From Microbacterium ginsengisoli (GTDB lineage Bacteria > Actinomycetota > Actinomycetes > Actinomycetales > Microbacteriaceae): a stretch of DNA of 45,444 nt. Position numbers and translations under genes: made by a program. The DNA lies in NCBI RefSeq assembly GCF_000956535.1, contig NZ_JYIY01000062.1, positions 1 through 45,444 on the forward strand, in the 5' to 3' direction. This document shows positions 37,735 to 45,444 of this stretch, piece after piece. The notes under the pieces were generated by a model. It was not told the origin of the DNA. It searched no databases and was given only the letters and a program-made list of their open reading frames with translations. How positions within the stretch are numbered: position 1 is the stretch's first letter; every line of letters starts with the position of its first letter.

Positions 37735-38406
37735 TCAGCTGCGCGCCTCGGGACCGGGCTCGCCGCCCAGACGCTCGACGAGGCGCTCGCGCGCGCGGGC
37801 GAGATGCTCGCGCAGCAGGGCGGCCGCGGCATCCCCGTCGCCCGCCTCGATGAGGGCGAGCAACCGCTCGTGCTCGTCGGCGATCAGTGCGGTCGGCAGC
37901 AGCGACGCCCCCTGCACCTGCGACATGCAGAAGACGACCTCGGAGGCGAGCGAGGCGTACACCCGGCTCGTACGCTCGCTGCCGAGCGCGTCGATGAGGC
38001 TGCGGTGGAAGCGCATGTCGGGGTCGACCACGTCGCGCGGCGACGCGTCGTCGAGCGCCGCGATCTCGGCGTTCGCGGCGCGCGCGTCGTCGGGCACGCG
38101 GCGGGTCTGCGCGAGGGCGCGGAGCGCCTCGGCCTCGATGATCGCGCGCGTGCGATAGATGTCGCGCGCGTCGTCGGAGGAGAGCCGCACGACGCGTGCG
38201 GTCTTGTGGGCGCTGCGCACGAGCAGGCGCTCGCGCACGAGGTTCTCGATCGCGGCCTTCGCGGTGGGTCGGGCGACCTCGTAGGTGTCGGCGACATCCA
38301 CCTCGGCGAGGGCCGCTTCGGGCTCGAGCTCGCCGGAGAGGACGCGGGTGCGCAGGTCGTCGGTGACGGCGTCGATCACCGAGACGACGGCGACTCTGGT
38401 GACCAC
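37735..38406 (-). CDS. GntR-family regulator, FadR/FCD subfamily (LldR-like)
   Basis: 223 aa. N-terminal winged helix about residues 10-75 (VIDAVTDDLRTRVLSGELEPEAALAEVDVADTYEVARPTAKAAIENLVRERLLVRS) and all-helical FCD ligand domain about 85-215 (IYRTRAIIEAEALRAL, MRFHRSLIDALGSERTSRVYASL, DEHERLLALIEAGDGDAAAALLREHL). The metal-binding Asp/His residues of the FCD fold are present (RFHRSL, DEHERL). It is divergent from the lactate permease gene and a perfect FadR-family operator lies between them, so it most likely represses the lactate genes and responds to lactate. GTG start 6 nt after a TAGACT box. Confidence 0.9.
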   Translation of the reverse strand: MVTRVAVVSVIDAVTDDLRTRVLSGELEPEAALAEVDVADTYEVARPTAKAAIENLVRERLLVRSAHKTARVVRLSSDDARDIYRTRAIIEAEALRALAQTRRVPDDARAANAEIAALDDASPRDVVDPDMRFHRSLIDALGSERTSRVYASLASEVVFCMSQVQGASLLPTALIADEHERLLALIEAGDGDAAAALLREHLARARERLVERLGGEPGPEARS

Positions 38407-38412
38407 GGCGCG

Positions 38413-38418
38413 AGTCTA
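38413..38418 (-). promoter_or_regulatory. Leaderless -10 box of the GntR gene
   Basis: Minus-strand TAGACT, six bases, then the GTG at 38406, consistent with a leaderless transcript starting at the start codon. Confidence 0.5.
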
Positions 38419-38443
38419 TTCCTGAGAACTCCTTATCGAGCAC

Positions 38444-38471
38444 TTGACTTACATGTGCACTTGTCTAACAA
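38444..38471 (+). promoter_or_regulatory. Lactate permease promoter
   Basis: -35 TTGACT (38444-38449), 16-nt spacer, -10 TAACAA (38466-38471). The -10 is overlapped by the GntR operator at 38461-38471. A repeated CACTTG lies at 38441-38446 and 38458-38463, one copy straddling the -35 edge. Confidence 0.65.
38461..38471. promoter_or_regulatory. FadR-family (GntR/FCD) operator
   Basis: TTGTCTAACAA is an exact match to the FadR-subfamily consensus TNGTNNNACNA and a perfect TTGT/ACAA inverted repeat. It overlaps the -10 of the lactate permease promoter, which fits repression by the adjacent GntR protein relieved by lactate. Confidence 0.75.
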
Positions 38472-38542
38472 TCACTGCGGAAGGACCGCGCCGCGAGTGG
38501 TCGCCTGTTCAGACGTCAGAGACTCAAAGAGGAGCTCCGCTC

Positions 38543-40234
38543 GTGTTCCATCAGATCCTCGACCCCGTCTTCGGGTCGCTCGTGCTGTCGGCGGTCGCCG
38601 CCGTCATCCCCCTCGCCACCGTGTTCGTGCTGCTCGGGGTGTTCCGGGTGAAGGCATGGAAGGCCGCACTCACCGGCCTCGCCCTCGCCCTCGTCCTCGC
38701 GATCGCCGTCTGGCAGATGCCCGCCCTGCAGGCGCTCAATGCGGCGGCGGACGGCGCCGTCTACGGCGTCATCCCGATCCTGTGGATCCTCGTGAACGCC
38801 CTCTGGATCTACCGGCTCACCGTCATCACCGGCTGGTTCGAGGTGCTCGGCGAGCGCATCCGCGCGATCAGCGACGACCAGCGCATCCTCGCGATCATCA
38901 TCGCGTTCTGCTTCGGCGCCCTCCTCGAGTCCCTGGCCGGCTTCGGCGCCCCCGTGGCCATCTCGATCGCGATGCTGATCGCCGCCGGCATGAAGCCGCT
39001 GAAGGCCGCGATCGTGTCGCTGATCGCCAACACCGCACCCGTCGCCTTCGGCGCGATCGGCGCGCCGATCATCGCGCTCTCCGGCGTCACCGGCATCGAC
39101 GTGCACACGCTCGCCCAAATGGCGGGCCGACAGACGCCGGTGCTCGCCGCCGTCGTGCCGCTGATCCTCGTGTTCCTCGTCGACGGACGCCGCGGGCTTC
39201 GGCAGACCTGGCCGATCGCCCTCGTGGCGGGCGTCTCCTTCGGCCTCGCCCAGTTCGTCACCTCGAACTTCATCACCGTCGAGATCACCGACGTCGTCGC
39301 CTCGATCGTCTCGGTCACGGCCGTGCTGATCATGCTCCGCTTCTGGGCGCCCGCGGGCGTCGTCGCGACCGACGACGGCGGAGCAGCCGGTGTCCCCACC
39401 GTCTCGCGGGCGATCCCGACACCGTCGGGCCGCACGGCCACGGCCGTGGTCACGGTGCCCGAGGCGACGCGCATCGACACCGCCACCCGCTCGAAGGCCG
39501 CCCTCACCTGGCTCGCCGTGCTGCCCTACGTCGTGATCGTCGCCCTCTTCTCGATCACCCAGATCCCGGCCGTGTCGCAGTTCCTCGCGAAGTCGGCGAC
39601 GCTCGTCTTCCCGTGGCCGGGCCTCACGATCACGGATGCCTCGGGCAAGGCGGTCTCGACCGTGGTCAAGCTCCCCTGGGCCAGCACCGGCGGCACCGTC
39701 CTGCTGGTCTCGGGCATCATCGTGGCGATCGTCTACCGGGTCTCCGCTCGGCGCGCCGTGCGGGCGTACGGCGCCACCATCCACCAGCTGCGATTCACGA
39801 TCGTCACCGTCGTCGCCGTGCTCGCCCTCGCCTACGTCATGAACTTCTCGGGCCAGACGCAGAGCCTCGGCCATGCCCTGGCGGCGACGGGCGGCTTCTT
39901 CGCCCTGCTCTCGCCCGTGATCGGATGGCTCGGAGTCACGATCACCGGCTCCGACACGTCCTCGAACGCGCTGTTCGGACTTCTGCAGGCCACCGCGGCG
40001 AAGCAGGCCGACCTCAGCCCCGTGCTCATGGCCGCGACCAACTCGTCGGCGGGTGTGCTCGGCAAGATGCTCTCGCCGCAGAACCTCGCCGTCGCGGCAG
40101 CCGCCGCCTCGATGACCGGCAAGGAGGGCGATCTGTTCCGCCGGCTCATCTGGTGGAGCCTCGGCCTGCTCGCCGTGTTCACCGTGTTCGTCTTCCTGCA
40201 GTCGACCCCGATCCTCGGATGGATGGTTCCCTGA
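38543..40234 (+). CDS. lldP: L-lactate permease, LctP/LldP family
   Basis: 563 aa, about 13 membrane segments. Conserved blocks include AVYGVIPILWILVNALWIYRLTVITG, FCFGALLESLAGFGAPVAISIAMLIAAG (about residues 125-150), VSLIANTAPVAFGAIGAPI, and SPVIGWLGVTITGSDTSSNALFGLLQ with KMLSPQNLAVA near the C-terminus. It imports lactate with protons. GTG start with AGAGGAG about 8 nt upstream. The dehydrogenase starts 3 nt after the stop region, so the two form an operon. Confidence 0.94.
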   Translation: MFHQILDPVFGSLVLSAVAAVIPLATVFVLLGVFRVKAWKAALTGLALALVLAIAVWQMPALQALNAAADGAVYGVIPILWILVNALWIYRLTVITGWFEVLGERIRAISDDQRILAIIIAFCFGALLESLAGFGAPVAISIAMLIAAGMKPLKAAIVSLIANTAPVAFGAIGAPIIALSGVTGIDVHTLAQMAGRQTPVLAAVVPLILVFLVDGRRGLRQTWPIALVAGVSFGLAQFVTSNFITVEITDVVASIVSVTAVLIMLRFWAPAGVVATDDGGAAGVPTVSRAIPTPSGRTATAVVTVPEATRIDTATRSKAALTWLAVLPYVVIVALFSITQIPAVSQFLAKSATLVFPWPGLTITDASGKAVSTVVKLPWASTGGTVLLVSGIIVAIVYRVSARRAVRAYGATIHQLRFTIVTVVAVLALAYVMNFSGQTQSLGHALAATGGFFALLSPVIGWLGVTITGSDTSSNALFGLLQATAAKQADLSPVLMAATNSSAGVLGKMLSPQNLAVAAAAASMTGKEGDLFRRLIWWSLGLLAVFTVFVFLQSTPILGWMVP

Positions 40235-40236
40235 CC

Positions 40237-43101
40237 ATGACCGCACACGCTCCCGCCCCCTCCCGTGCCGATCGCGGCGCACGGGAGGGGGCGGGCCTCC
40301 CCGTTCCGCTGCACGACGCGCTGGCGGCGGCATCCACCGTCACGACCCGCGCGATCGACCGCGTCGCGTACGCGAGCGACGCGTCCCATTACCTGCTGAC
40401 CCCGCGAGCGGTCGTGACAGCGGAGAGCGCCGGCGAGGTCGCCGCCGTCATGGCCGCCGCAGGCGCCGGCGGCGCGAACGTCACCTTCCGCTCGGGCGGC
40501 ACGAGCCTCTCGGGGCAGGCGGCGACCGACGACATCCTGATCGACACCCGCCGCGGCTTCCGCGACATCGAGGTGCTCGACGGGGGACGCCGCGTGCGCG
40601 TGCAGCCGGGAGCGACCGTGCGTCAGGTCAACGCGCGGCTCGTGCGGCACGGCTTCCGGCTCGGGCCCGACCCGGCGAGCGAGGCGGCGTGCACGATCGG
40701 CGGCGTCATCGCGAACAACTCCAGCGGGATGGCCTGCGGCATCACCGAGAACACCTACCGCACGCTCGAGTCGATGACCTTCGTGCTGCCCTCCGGCACG
40801 ATCGTCGACACCGCCGACCCCGACGCCGACCGGCACCTGGCCGACAGCGAGCCCGACCTCGTCGAGGGGCTGCGCGCGCTGCAGCGACGGGTGCGCAGCA
40901 ACCCCGCCTCGGTCGCGCTCATCGAGCGGCAGTTCGCGATGAAGAACACGATGGGCTACGGCATCAACGCGTTCCTCGACTTCGAGAGCCCGGCGCAGCT
41001 GCTTGCGCACCTGATCATCGGCAGCGAGGGGACGCTCGCCTTCGTCGCCGAGGCGGTCTACCGCACGGTGCCGATCCACTCGCGCATCGCGACCGCGCTC
41101 ACCGTATTCCGGACGCTCGACGACGCGACCCGAGCCCTGCCGGCCTTGCTCGAGACGGGAGCGGCGACCCTCGAGCTGATGGATGCCACCAGCATCCGCG
41201 TGGGGCAGTCCTTCGCGGATGCGCCCGCCGCGATCCGCGGCTTCGAGGTCGCCGGCGAGGCCGCCCTGCTGGTCGAGTACCAGGCCGACGACGACGACCG
41301 GCTCGCCGAGCTCACGGCGGCCGGGGCGCGGCTGCTCGGCGAGCTGCCGCTGCTGGCACCTGCTCACCTGTCGACCGATGCCAGCGAGCGCGCCACGGCG
41401 TGGAAGCTGCGCAAGGGCCTCTACACGACCGTCGCGGGCGCGCGCCCCCCGGGCACGACCGCGCTGCTCGAGGACATCGTCGTGCCGGTGCCCTCCCTCG
41501 CCGCCACCTGCGAGTCGCTGCAGGAGCTGTTCACCCGCTACGACTACCGCGACAGCGTGATCTTCGGTCACGCGAAGGACGGCAACATCCACTTCATGCT
41601 CACCGACCGCTTCGAGGGCGATGCCGCCCTCGGGCGCCTCACCGGATTCACCGAGGCGATGGTCGACGTCGTGCTCGACGCCGGCGGCAACCTCAAGGCG
41701 GAGCACGGCACCGGCCGGGCCATGGCGCCCTACGTGCGCCGGCAGTACGGCGACGAGCTCTACGACGTGATGCGCGCGCTGAAGGCGCTGTGCGATCCGC
41801 GGCGGATCCTGAACCCCGGGGTCATCATCGACGACGACCCGACCGCGCACGTGCGCGACATCAAGCTGGCCGAGCCCATCGAGGAGGAGGCCGACCGCTG
41901 CGTGGAATGCGGCTACTGCGAGCCGGTGTGCCCGAGCAAGGACGTCACCCTCACCCCGCGCCAGCGCATCGTCACGCGACGCGCGATCGCCCGCGCGCGG
42001 GTGGCGGGTGACGAGCAGCTCGCGCGCGAGCTGGAGCGGGACTACGACTACGCGGGCGTCGACACCTGCGCGGTCGACGGCATGTGCCTGACCGCGTGCC
42101 CGGTGCTCATCAACACCGGTGCGCTCGTGAAGCGGCTGCGACGCGAGCAGCAGAATCCGGTACTGGCCGCCGGGTGGAAGGCGGCCGCGCAGGCGTGGGG
42201 TCCGGTGACCCGGGCAGGATCGGTCGCGCTCACCCTCGCCGACCGGGCGCCCGCCGGCGCCGTGCGGGGCGCGACATCCGTCGGCCGGGCGCTGCTCGGT
42301 GCCGACACCGTGCCGGAGTACTCCGCCGACCTCCCCGGCGGCGGGCCGGGACGTCGTCGCCGCGAGGGGGAGCTGGGTGCCGGATCGGGCGAGCCGGTCG
42401 CCGTCTACCTGCCGGCGTGCGTGAACAGCATGTTCGGCGGCGACGGCCTCGGGGTCACCGAGGCGTTCGCGCGCCTGCTCGAGCGCGCGGGGCTGCGCGT
42501 GCTCGTGCCGACGGGCATCGAGTCGATGTGCTGCAGCACCCCCTGGACCTCGAAGGGCTACACGGCGGGCCGGGCCGTCATGGCCGAGCGAGTGTCCCGC
42601 ATCGTGCGCGAGGCGAGCCGCGACGGTGAGCTGCTCGTGCTCAGCGACGCCGCCAGCTGCACCGAGGGCTTCGCGCACATCTTCGACGACCAGGGCGTCG
42701 CCGTGCGCACCGAGGACGTCGTCGCCTTCACCGCGCGCGAGGTGCTGCCACGGCTGGGCGAGGTGTCGCCGGTGGCGACCTCCCTCGTGCTGCACCCCAC
42801 CTGCTCGTCGACGCAGATGGGTCTCAACGACGCACTGCGCGCGCTCGGCGAGGCGGTCGCCGAGACCGTCACCGTGCCGGATGCCTGGGGATGCTGCGCC
42901 TTCGCCGGCGACCGCGGCATGCTGCACCCCGAGCTCACCGCGTCGGCGACCGCCGCCGAGGCCGCCGAGGTGCGCGCGATCGGCGCCGACCTGCACGCCT
43001 CGTGCAACCGCACCTGTGAGATCGGAATGACGCGGGCCACCGGACGCGACTACCGTCACGTGGTGGAGCTGCTCGAGGAGGCCACCCGCCCCTCGCTGTG
43101 A
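40237..43101 (+). CDS. FAD-linked (D-)lactate/2-hydroxyacid dehydrogenase fused to Fe-S/CCG domains
   Basis: 954 aa. FAD-binding PP-loop FRSGGTSLSGQA near residues 87-98, FAD_oxidase C-terminal block LKAEHGTGRAMAP near 487, then Cys555, Cys558, Cys561 and Cys565 (CVECGYCEPVC) for a [4Fe-4S] cluster. The second cluster motif CAVDGMCLTACP has Cys611, Cys617 and Cys621, with an Asp where a fourth Cys could be. Two CCG domains follow (IESMCCSTPW; WGCCAFAGDRGM). The layout joins a GlcD/Dld-like flavin part with a GlcF-like Fe-S part in one chain. It would oxidise lactate or a related hydroxyacid and pass electrons to quinone. Stereochemistry is not determinable; co-transcribed with the lactate permease. 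Confidence 0.93.
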   Translation: MTAHAPAPSRADRGAREGAGLPVPLHDALAAASTVTTRAIDRVAYASDASHYLLTPRAVVTAESAGEVAAVMAAAGAGGANVTFRSGGTSLSGQAATDDILIDTRRGFRDIEVLDGGRRVRVQPGATVRQVNARLVRHGFRLGPDPASEAACTIGGVIANNSSGMACGITENTYRTLESMTFVLPSGTIVDTADPDADRHLADSEPDLVEGLRALQRRVRSNPASVALIERQFAMKNTMGYGINAFLDFESPAQLLAHLIIGSEGTLAFVAEAVYRTVPIHSRIATALTVFRTLDDATRALPALLETGAATLELMDATSIRVGQSFADAPAAIRGFEVAGEAALLVEYQADDDDRLAELTAAGARLLGELPLLAPAHLSTDASERATAWKLRKGLYTTVAGARPPGTTALLEDIVVPVPSLAATCESLQELFTRYDYRDSVIFGHAKDGNIHFMLTDRFEGDAALGRLTGFTEAMVDVVLDAGGNLKAEHGTGRAMAPYVRRQYGDELYDVMRALKALCDPRRILNPGVIIDDDPTAHVRDIKLAEPIEEEADRCVECGYCEPVCPSKDVTLTPRQRIVTRRAIARARVAGDEQLARELERDYDYAGVDTCAVDGMCLTACPVLINTGALVKRLRREQQNPVLAAGWKAAAQAWGPVTRAGSVALTLADRAPAGAVRGATSVGRALLGADTVPEYSADLPGGGPGRRRREGELGAGSGEPVAVYLPACVNSMFGGDGLGVTEAFARLLERAGLRVLVPTGIESMCCSTPWTSKGYTAGRAVMAERVSRIVREASRDGELLVLSDAASCTEGFAHIFDDQGVAVRTEDVVAFTAREVLPRLGEVSPVATSLVLHPTCSSTQMGLNDALRALGEAVAETVTVPDAWGCCAFAGDRGMLHPELTASATAAEAAEVRAIGADLHASCNRTCEIGMTRATGRDYRHVVELLEEATRPSL

Positions 43102-43102
43102 C

Positions 43103-43137
43103 CGGCGGGCCGGCCGGGGGGGACGGCCGGCCCGCCG
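43103..43137 (+). terminator. Terminator hairpin of the lactate operon
   Basis: Perfect 13-bp stem: arms 43103-43115 (CGGCGGGCCGGCC) and 43125-43137 (GGCCGGCCCGCCG) with a G-rich loop, starting 2 nt after the stop codon. Confidence 0.7.
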
Positions 43138-43155
43138 CCGTCTGCATCGCCCTGC

Positions 43156-43181
43156 GTGAACGAACGCTACCGTTCGTTCAC
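43156..43181. promoter_or_regulatory. Perfect palindromic operator upstream of the UMF1-type transporter
   Basis: Arms GTGAACGAACG (43156-43166) and CGTTCGTTCAC (43171-43181) are exact inverted copies, 11 bp each, separated by CTAC. The composition (GAACG/CGTTC) is typical of TetR-family operators, and it sits where the -35 of the downstream gene would lie. No TetR gene is in the window. Confidence 0.7.
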
Positions 43182-43191
43182 GCACCGGCAA

Positions 43192-43197
43192 TAGCGT
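43192..43197 (+). promoter_or_regulatory. Leaderless -10 box of the UMF1-type transporter
   Basis: TAGCGT, six bases (GTGCTC), then ATG at 43204. No ribosome site is present. The palindrome at 43156-43181 covers the -35 region. Confidence 0.5.
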
Positions 43198-43203
43198 GTG
43201 CTC

Positions 43204-44550
43204 ATGGCATCACTCGAGCCCCCGGCCGCCGCGCCCGCAGGCGCCGGAGCCGCGGCATCCGTCTCGTCCCTCGACGCCCGCACGCGGCGCGGCCGCGTGT
43301 TCGCCTGGGCGCTGTGGGACTGGGGGTCGGCGGCGTTCAACGCGGTCGCGACGACCTTCGTGTTCACGGTCTACGTCACGGGTTCGAGCTTCGGAGACAA
43401 GACGGCGAACTCCGCGGCGCTCTCGTGGGCGCTCGCGATCGCCGGCATCGTCGTGCTGCTGATCGCGCCGGTCACCGGGCAGCGATCGGATGCCTCGGCC
43501 CACCGCAAGCGCTGGCTCGCGATCAACACCGGGGTCGTCGTCCTGACCCTCGCGCTCATGTTCTTCGTGCACCCGTCGCCCGCCTACCTGTGGTTCGGGC
43601 TCGCGCTGCTCGCGATCGGCACGGTGTTCTTCGAGCTGGCGAGCGTCAACTACAACGCGATGCTCGCCCAGATCTCCACTCCCCGCACCGTCGGGAAGGT
43701 GTCGGGCTTCGGGTGGGGGATGGGATACATCGGCGGCATCGTGCTGCTGCTGATCCTCTACTTCGGCTTCATCGAGCCCGACGTGGGCCTGTTCGGCGTG
43801 ACGGGCGAGGACGGCCTCGCCGTGCGCGTGTCGATGCTGATCGCCGCCGTGTGGATGGCGCTCTCGGCCCTTCCGGTGCTGTTCGCGGTGCCCGAGAACC
43901 GGCCGCTCGACCCGGAGGCGCCGCGGGTCGGGTTCTTCGCGTCGTACGGCGTGCTGTTCCGCAGCATCCGGGATCTGTGGACGCACAGCCGCCAGACGGT
44001 GTACTTCCTGTTCGCGAGCGCGATCTTCCGCGACGGCCTCACCGGCGTCTTCACGTTCGGCGGCGTGCTCGCCGCCGGCACCTTCGGCTTCACGCCCGGG
44101 CAGGTCATCATCTTCGCGATCGCGGCGAACGTCGTCGCCGGGGTCGCGACCATCGCGAGCGGTGCCCTCGACGACCGGTTCGGGCCCAAGCCGCTCATCC
44201 TGACCTCGCTTGTGGGTCTCGTGATCAGCGGACTGGCGGTGTTCGTGTTCCACGGCGGCGGGCAGACGATCTTCTGGATCTTCGGCCTCATCCTGTGCCT
44301 GTTCGTCGGCCCGGCGCAGTCGGCGTCGCGCACCTACCTCGCCCGGCTCATCCCACCGGGGCGCGAGGGGCAGGTGTTCGGGCTCTACGCGACGACGGGC
44401 CGCGCGGCCGTGTTCCTCGCACCGACCGCGTTCGGCCTGTTCGTCACGATCGGCGGCGCGCAGGTGTGGGGCATCCTCGGCATCGTGCTGGTGCTGCTCG
44501 TGGGCCTCGCACTGCTCATCCCCGTGCGGGCGGCCGGCGCGCCGCGCTGA
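43204..44550 (+). CDS. MFS transporter, UMF1/Atg22-like
   Basis: 448 aa. About 12 membrane segments; family-specific blocks are FAWALWDWGSAAFNAVATTFVFTVYVT (about residues 33-59), ELASVNYNAMLAQISTPRTVGKVSGFGWGMGYIGGI (about 140-175), and QSASRTYLARLIPPGREGQVFGLYATTGRAA near the C-terminus. These are shared with Atg22-type permeases, which export amino acids; bacterial substrates are unknown. An in-frame GTG at 43198 is possible but the ATG at 43204 fits a leaderless promoter. Control by the palindrome just upstream is expected. Confidence 0.9.
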   Translation: MASLEPPAAAPAGAGAAASVSSLDARTRRGRVFAWALWDWGSAAFNAVATTFVFTVYVTGSSFGDKTANSAALSWALAIAGIVVLLIAPVTGQRSDASAHRKRWLAINTGVVVLTLALMFFVHPSPAYLWFGLALLAIGTVFFELASVNYNAMLAQISTPRTVGKVSGFGWGMGYIGGIVLLLILYFGFIEPDVGLFGVTGEDGLAVRVSMLIAAVWMALSALPVLFAVPENRPLDPEAPRVGFFASYGVLFRSIRDLWTHSRQTVYFLFASAIFRDGLTGVFTFGGVLAAGTFGFTPGQVIIFAIAANVVAGVATIASGALDDRFGPKPLILTSLVGLVISGLAVFVFHGGGQTIFWIFGLILCLFVGPAQSASRTYLARLIPPGREGQVFGLYATTGRAAVFLAPTAFGLFVTIGGAQVWGILGIVLVLLVGLALLIPVRAAGAPR

Positions 44551-44556
44551 ACCGGG

Positions 44557-45015
44557 TCAGACGGATGCCGCGCGGCGCATCGGCACGTGCGGGATGTCGT
44601 CCTCGACGAACCCCGGGCCGCTGATCTCGAAGCCGAACCGCGCGTACCAGCCGGCGAGGTGCTCCTGCGCGTCGAGCACGATGTCGCGGCCTGGCCACCG
44701 CTCGCCCGCGCGGTCGACGGCCATGCGCATGAGGTCCGCGGCGAGCCCCCTGCCGCGGGCGGGCGGCGCGGTCGCGACCCGCCCGATGCGGGCGGGACCG
44801 GCCTCGCCGTCGGCGAGCAGTCGCAGAGTGGCGAGCACGTCACCGTCCTCCTCGGCCCACAGCAGCTCGGCACCGGGCTCGATGTCGCGGCCGTCGAGCT
44901 CGGGGTAGGCGGCCTCCTGCTCGACGACGAACACGGCGACCCGCAGCCAGAGCAGACGGTAGAGGGTCTCGGCAGGGATGTCGCGCAGGGCGGCCCGGTG
45001 GAAGGCGAGGGTCAC
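44557..45015 (-). CDS. GNAT-family N-acetyltransferase, ElaA-like
   Basis: 152 aa. The ElaA pattern LLWLRVAVFVVEQEAAYPELDGRDIEPGAELLWAEEDG and the acetyl-CoA loop RIGRVATAPPARGRGLAADLM (about residues 78-98), then VLDAQEHLAGWYARFGFEISGPGFVEDDIPHVPM, are clear. Acetylates an unknown amine with acetyl-CoA. GTG start follows TAGCGT by 6 nt. Convergent with the UMF1-type transporter; only 6 nt separate the stops. Confidence 0.92.
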   Translation of the reverse strand: MTLAFHRAALRDIPAETLYRLLWLRVAVFVVEQEAAYPELDGRDIEPGAELLWAEEDGDVLATLRLLADGEAGPARIGRVATAPPARGRGLAADLMRMAVDRAGERWPGRDIVLDAQEHLAGWYARFGFEISGPGFVEDDIPHVPMRRAASV

Positions 45016-45021
45016 CCCGTC

Positions 45022-45027
45022 ACGCTA
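45022..45027 (-). promoter_or_regulatory. Leaderless -10 box of the ElaA-like gene
   Basis: Minus-strand TAGCGT, six bases (GACGGG), then GTG at 45015. Same arrangement as before rraA and the UMF1-type gene. Confidence 0.5.
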
Positions 45028-45055
45028 CCGGCGGGATCGGGCGTTGCGGCGGGTC

Positions 45056-45444
45056 TCACGCGGGCCAGGCCGCGGCGAGCTTCGCGAGCAGGCGCGCGAG
45101 CTCCGCGCGCTCGTCGTCGGTGAAGGCGGCGAGCGCGGTCTCGACGGCCTCCCGCCGGTCGATGCGGAATCCGCGCGCGAGGGTGCGGCCCTGCTCCGTG
45201 ACGACGATGCGTGTGCGGCGAGCGTCGTCGGGGTCGGCCTCGCGGCGCACGAGCCCGAGGTCGACGCACTGCTGCACCAGCCGTGAGGCGCGCGGCTGGT
45301 CGACGCCGACGGCCTCGGCGATCTCGCTGACGGTGAGGGGCTCGGATGCCGCCACCACCGCGTCGAGCAGACGAAGGCGCGCCGGCCCCGCGAAGCGTCC
45401 GCTGCCGCCGCCCGCCCAGGGCGGCCCGCCCCATGCACCGGGGG
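45056..45444 (-). CDS. MarR-family regulator, 5' end cut by the window
   Basis: The frame is open from the window edge to the stop at 45056 (129 residues visible). It reads as a MarR fold: FAGPARLRLLDAVVAASEPLTVSEIAEAVGVDQPRASRLVQQCVDLGLVRREADPDDARRTRIVVTEQGR, the winged helix with the wing Asp-Arg-Arg. A GTG at 45358 is possible but would delete the first helix (PARLRLLDAV), so the true start is probably beyond the window. Ligand and targets unknown. It is not adjacent to an obvious partner; the palindrome at 43156 is a conceivable but unsupported target. Confidence 0.82.
   Translation of the reverse strand, partial: PGAWGGPPWAGGGSGRFAGPARLRLLDAVVAASEPLTVSEIAEAVGVDQPRASRLVQQCVDLGLVRREADPDDARRTRIVVTEQGRTLARGFRIDRREAVETALAAFTDDERAELARLLAKLAAAWPA

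Overview
The window is about 45 kb of very GC-rich DNA (roughly 70% or more), densely packed with short intergenic gaps and GTG/ATG starts. Leaderless-looking promoters, HAIR/HspR heat-shock control, an LctP lactate operon and PimB-like glycosyltransferases point to a high-GC actinobacterium. The gene set and codon habits suggest Microbacteriaceae, most likely Microbacterium or a close relative (inference). I see no tRNA, rRNA, CRISPR, prophage or transposase genes; this looks like ordinary chromosome with accessory catabolic and peptide-modification islands.

Layout. 1-1.8 kb: a VOC protein, an RraA-like protein and a nitroreductase. 1.9-4.1 kb: ClpB without its N-domain, behind a HAIR box. 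4.2-7.0 kb (+): agmatine deiminase translationally coupled to an unusual amidase-signature enzyme. 7.0-18.1 kb (-): a ten-gene, largely overlapping operon. In transcription order it encodes a polar amino-acid-type ABC importer (binding protein, permease, ATPase), a degenerate-receiver/winged-helix/GAF regulator, an ornithine-cyclodeaminase-like protein, an MFS transporter, HyuA, a U32-like barrel protein, HyuB and a DUF1989 protein. An aminotransferase diverges from it at 18.3 kb. Together with the agmatine deiminase and amidase this reads as a catabolic island for a nitrogen-rich compound, perhaps a guanidino, ureido or cyclic amide.

19.5-23.0 kb: a GlxA-like AraC regulator, a small membrane protein and two family-4-type glycosyltransferases. 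23.1-32.5 kb (+): DUF2252, then a tightly overlapping unit of transglutaminase-DUF2126 amidoligase, circularly permuted ATP-grasp fused to alpha-E, and a second transglutaminase. A COG4307-like zinc metallopeptidase and a beta-lactamase-fold hydrolase follow. This is the best candidate for a poorly understood system: a predicted peptide-bond-forming and peptide-cutting pathway whose substrate is unknown.

33.7-37.6 kb (-): dnaK-grpE-dnaJ-hspR with two HAIR-like boxes around a good promoter. The HspR encoded here probably also controls clpB at 4.1 kb. 37.7-43.1 kb: a GntR/FCD regulator divergent from L-lactate permease and a large FAD/Fe-S lactate-type dehydrogenase, with a perfect FadR-family operator over the permease promoter. 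43.2-45.4 kb: a UMF1-type MFS transporter behind a perfect 11+11 bp palindrome, an ElaA-like acetyltransferase and a MarR regulator cut by the window edge.

Two window-wide patterns stand out: the recurring palindrome GGATGCCGCGGCATCC and its half-sites, which appear to dictate codon choice in Asp-Ala-Ala-Ala-Ser stretches, and repeated TANNNT-N6-start arrangements that imply leaderless mRNAs.
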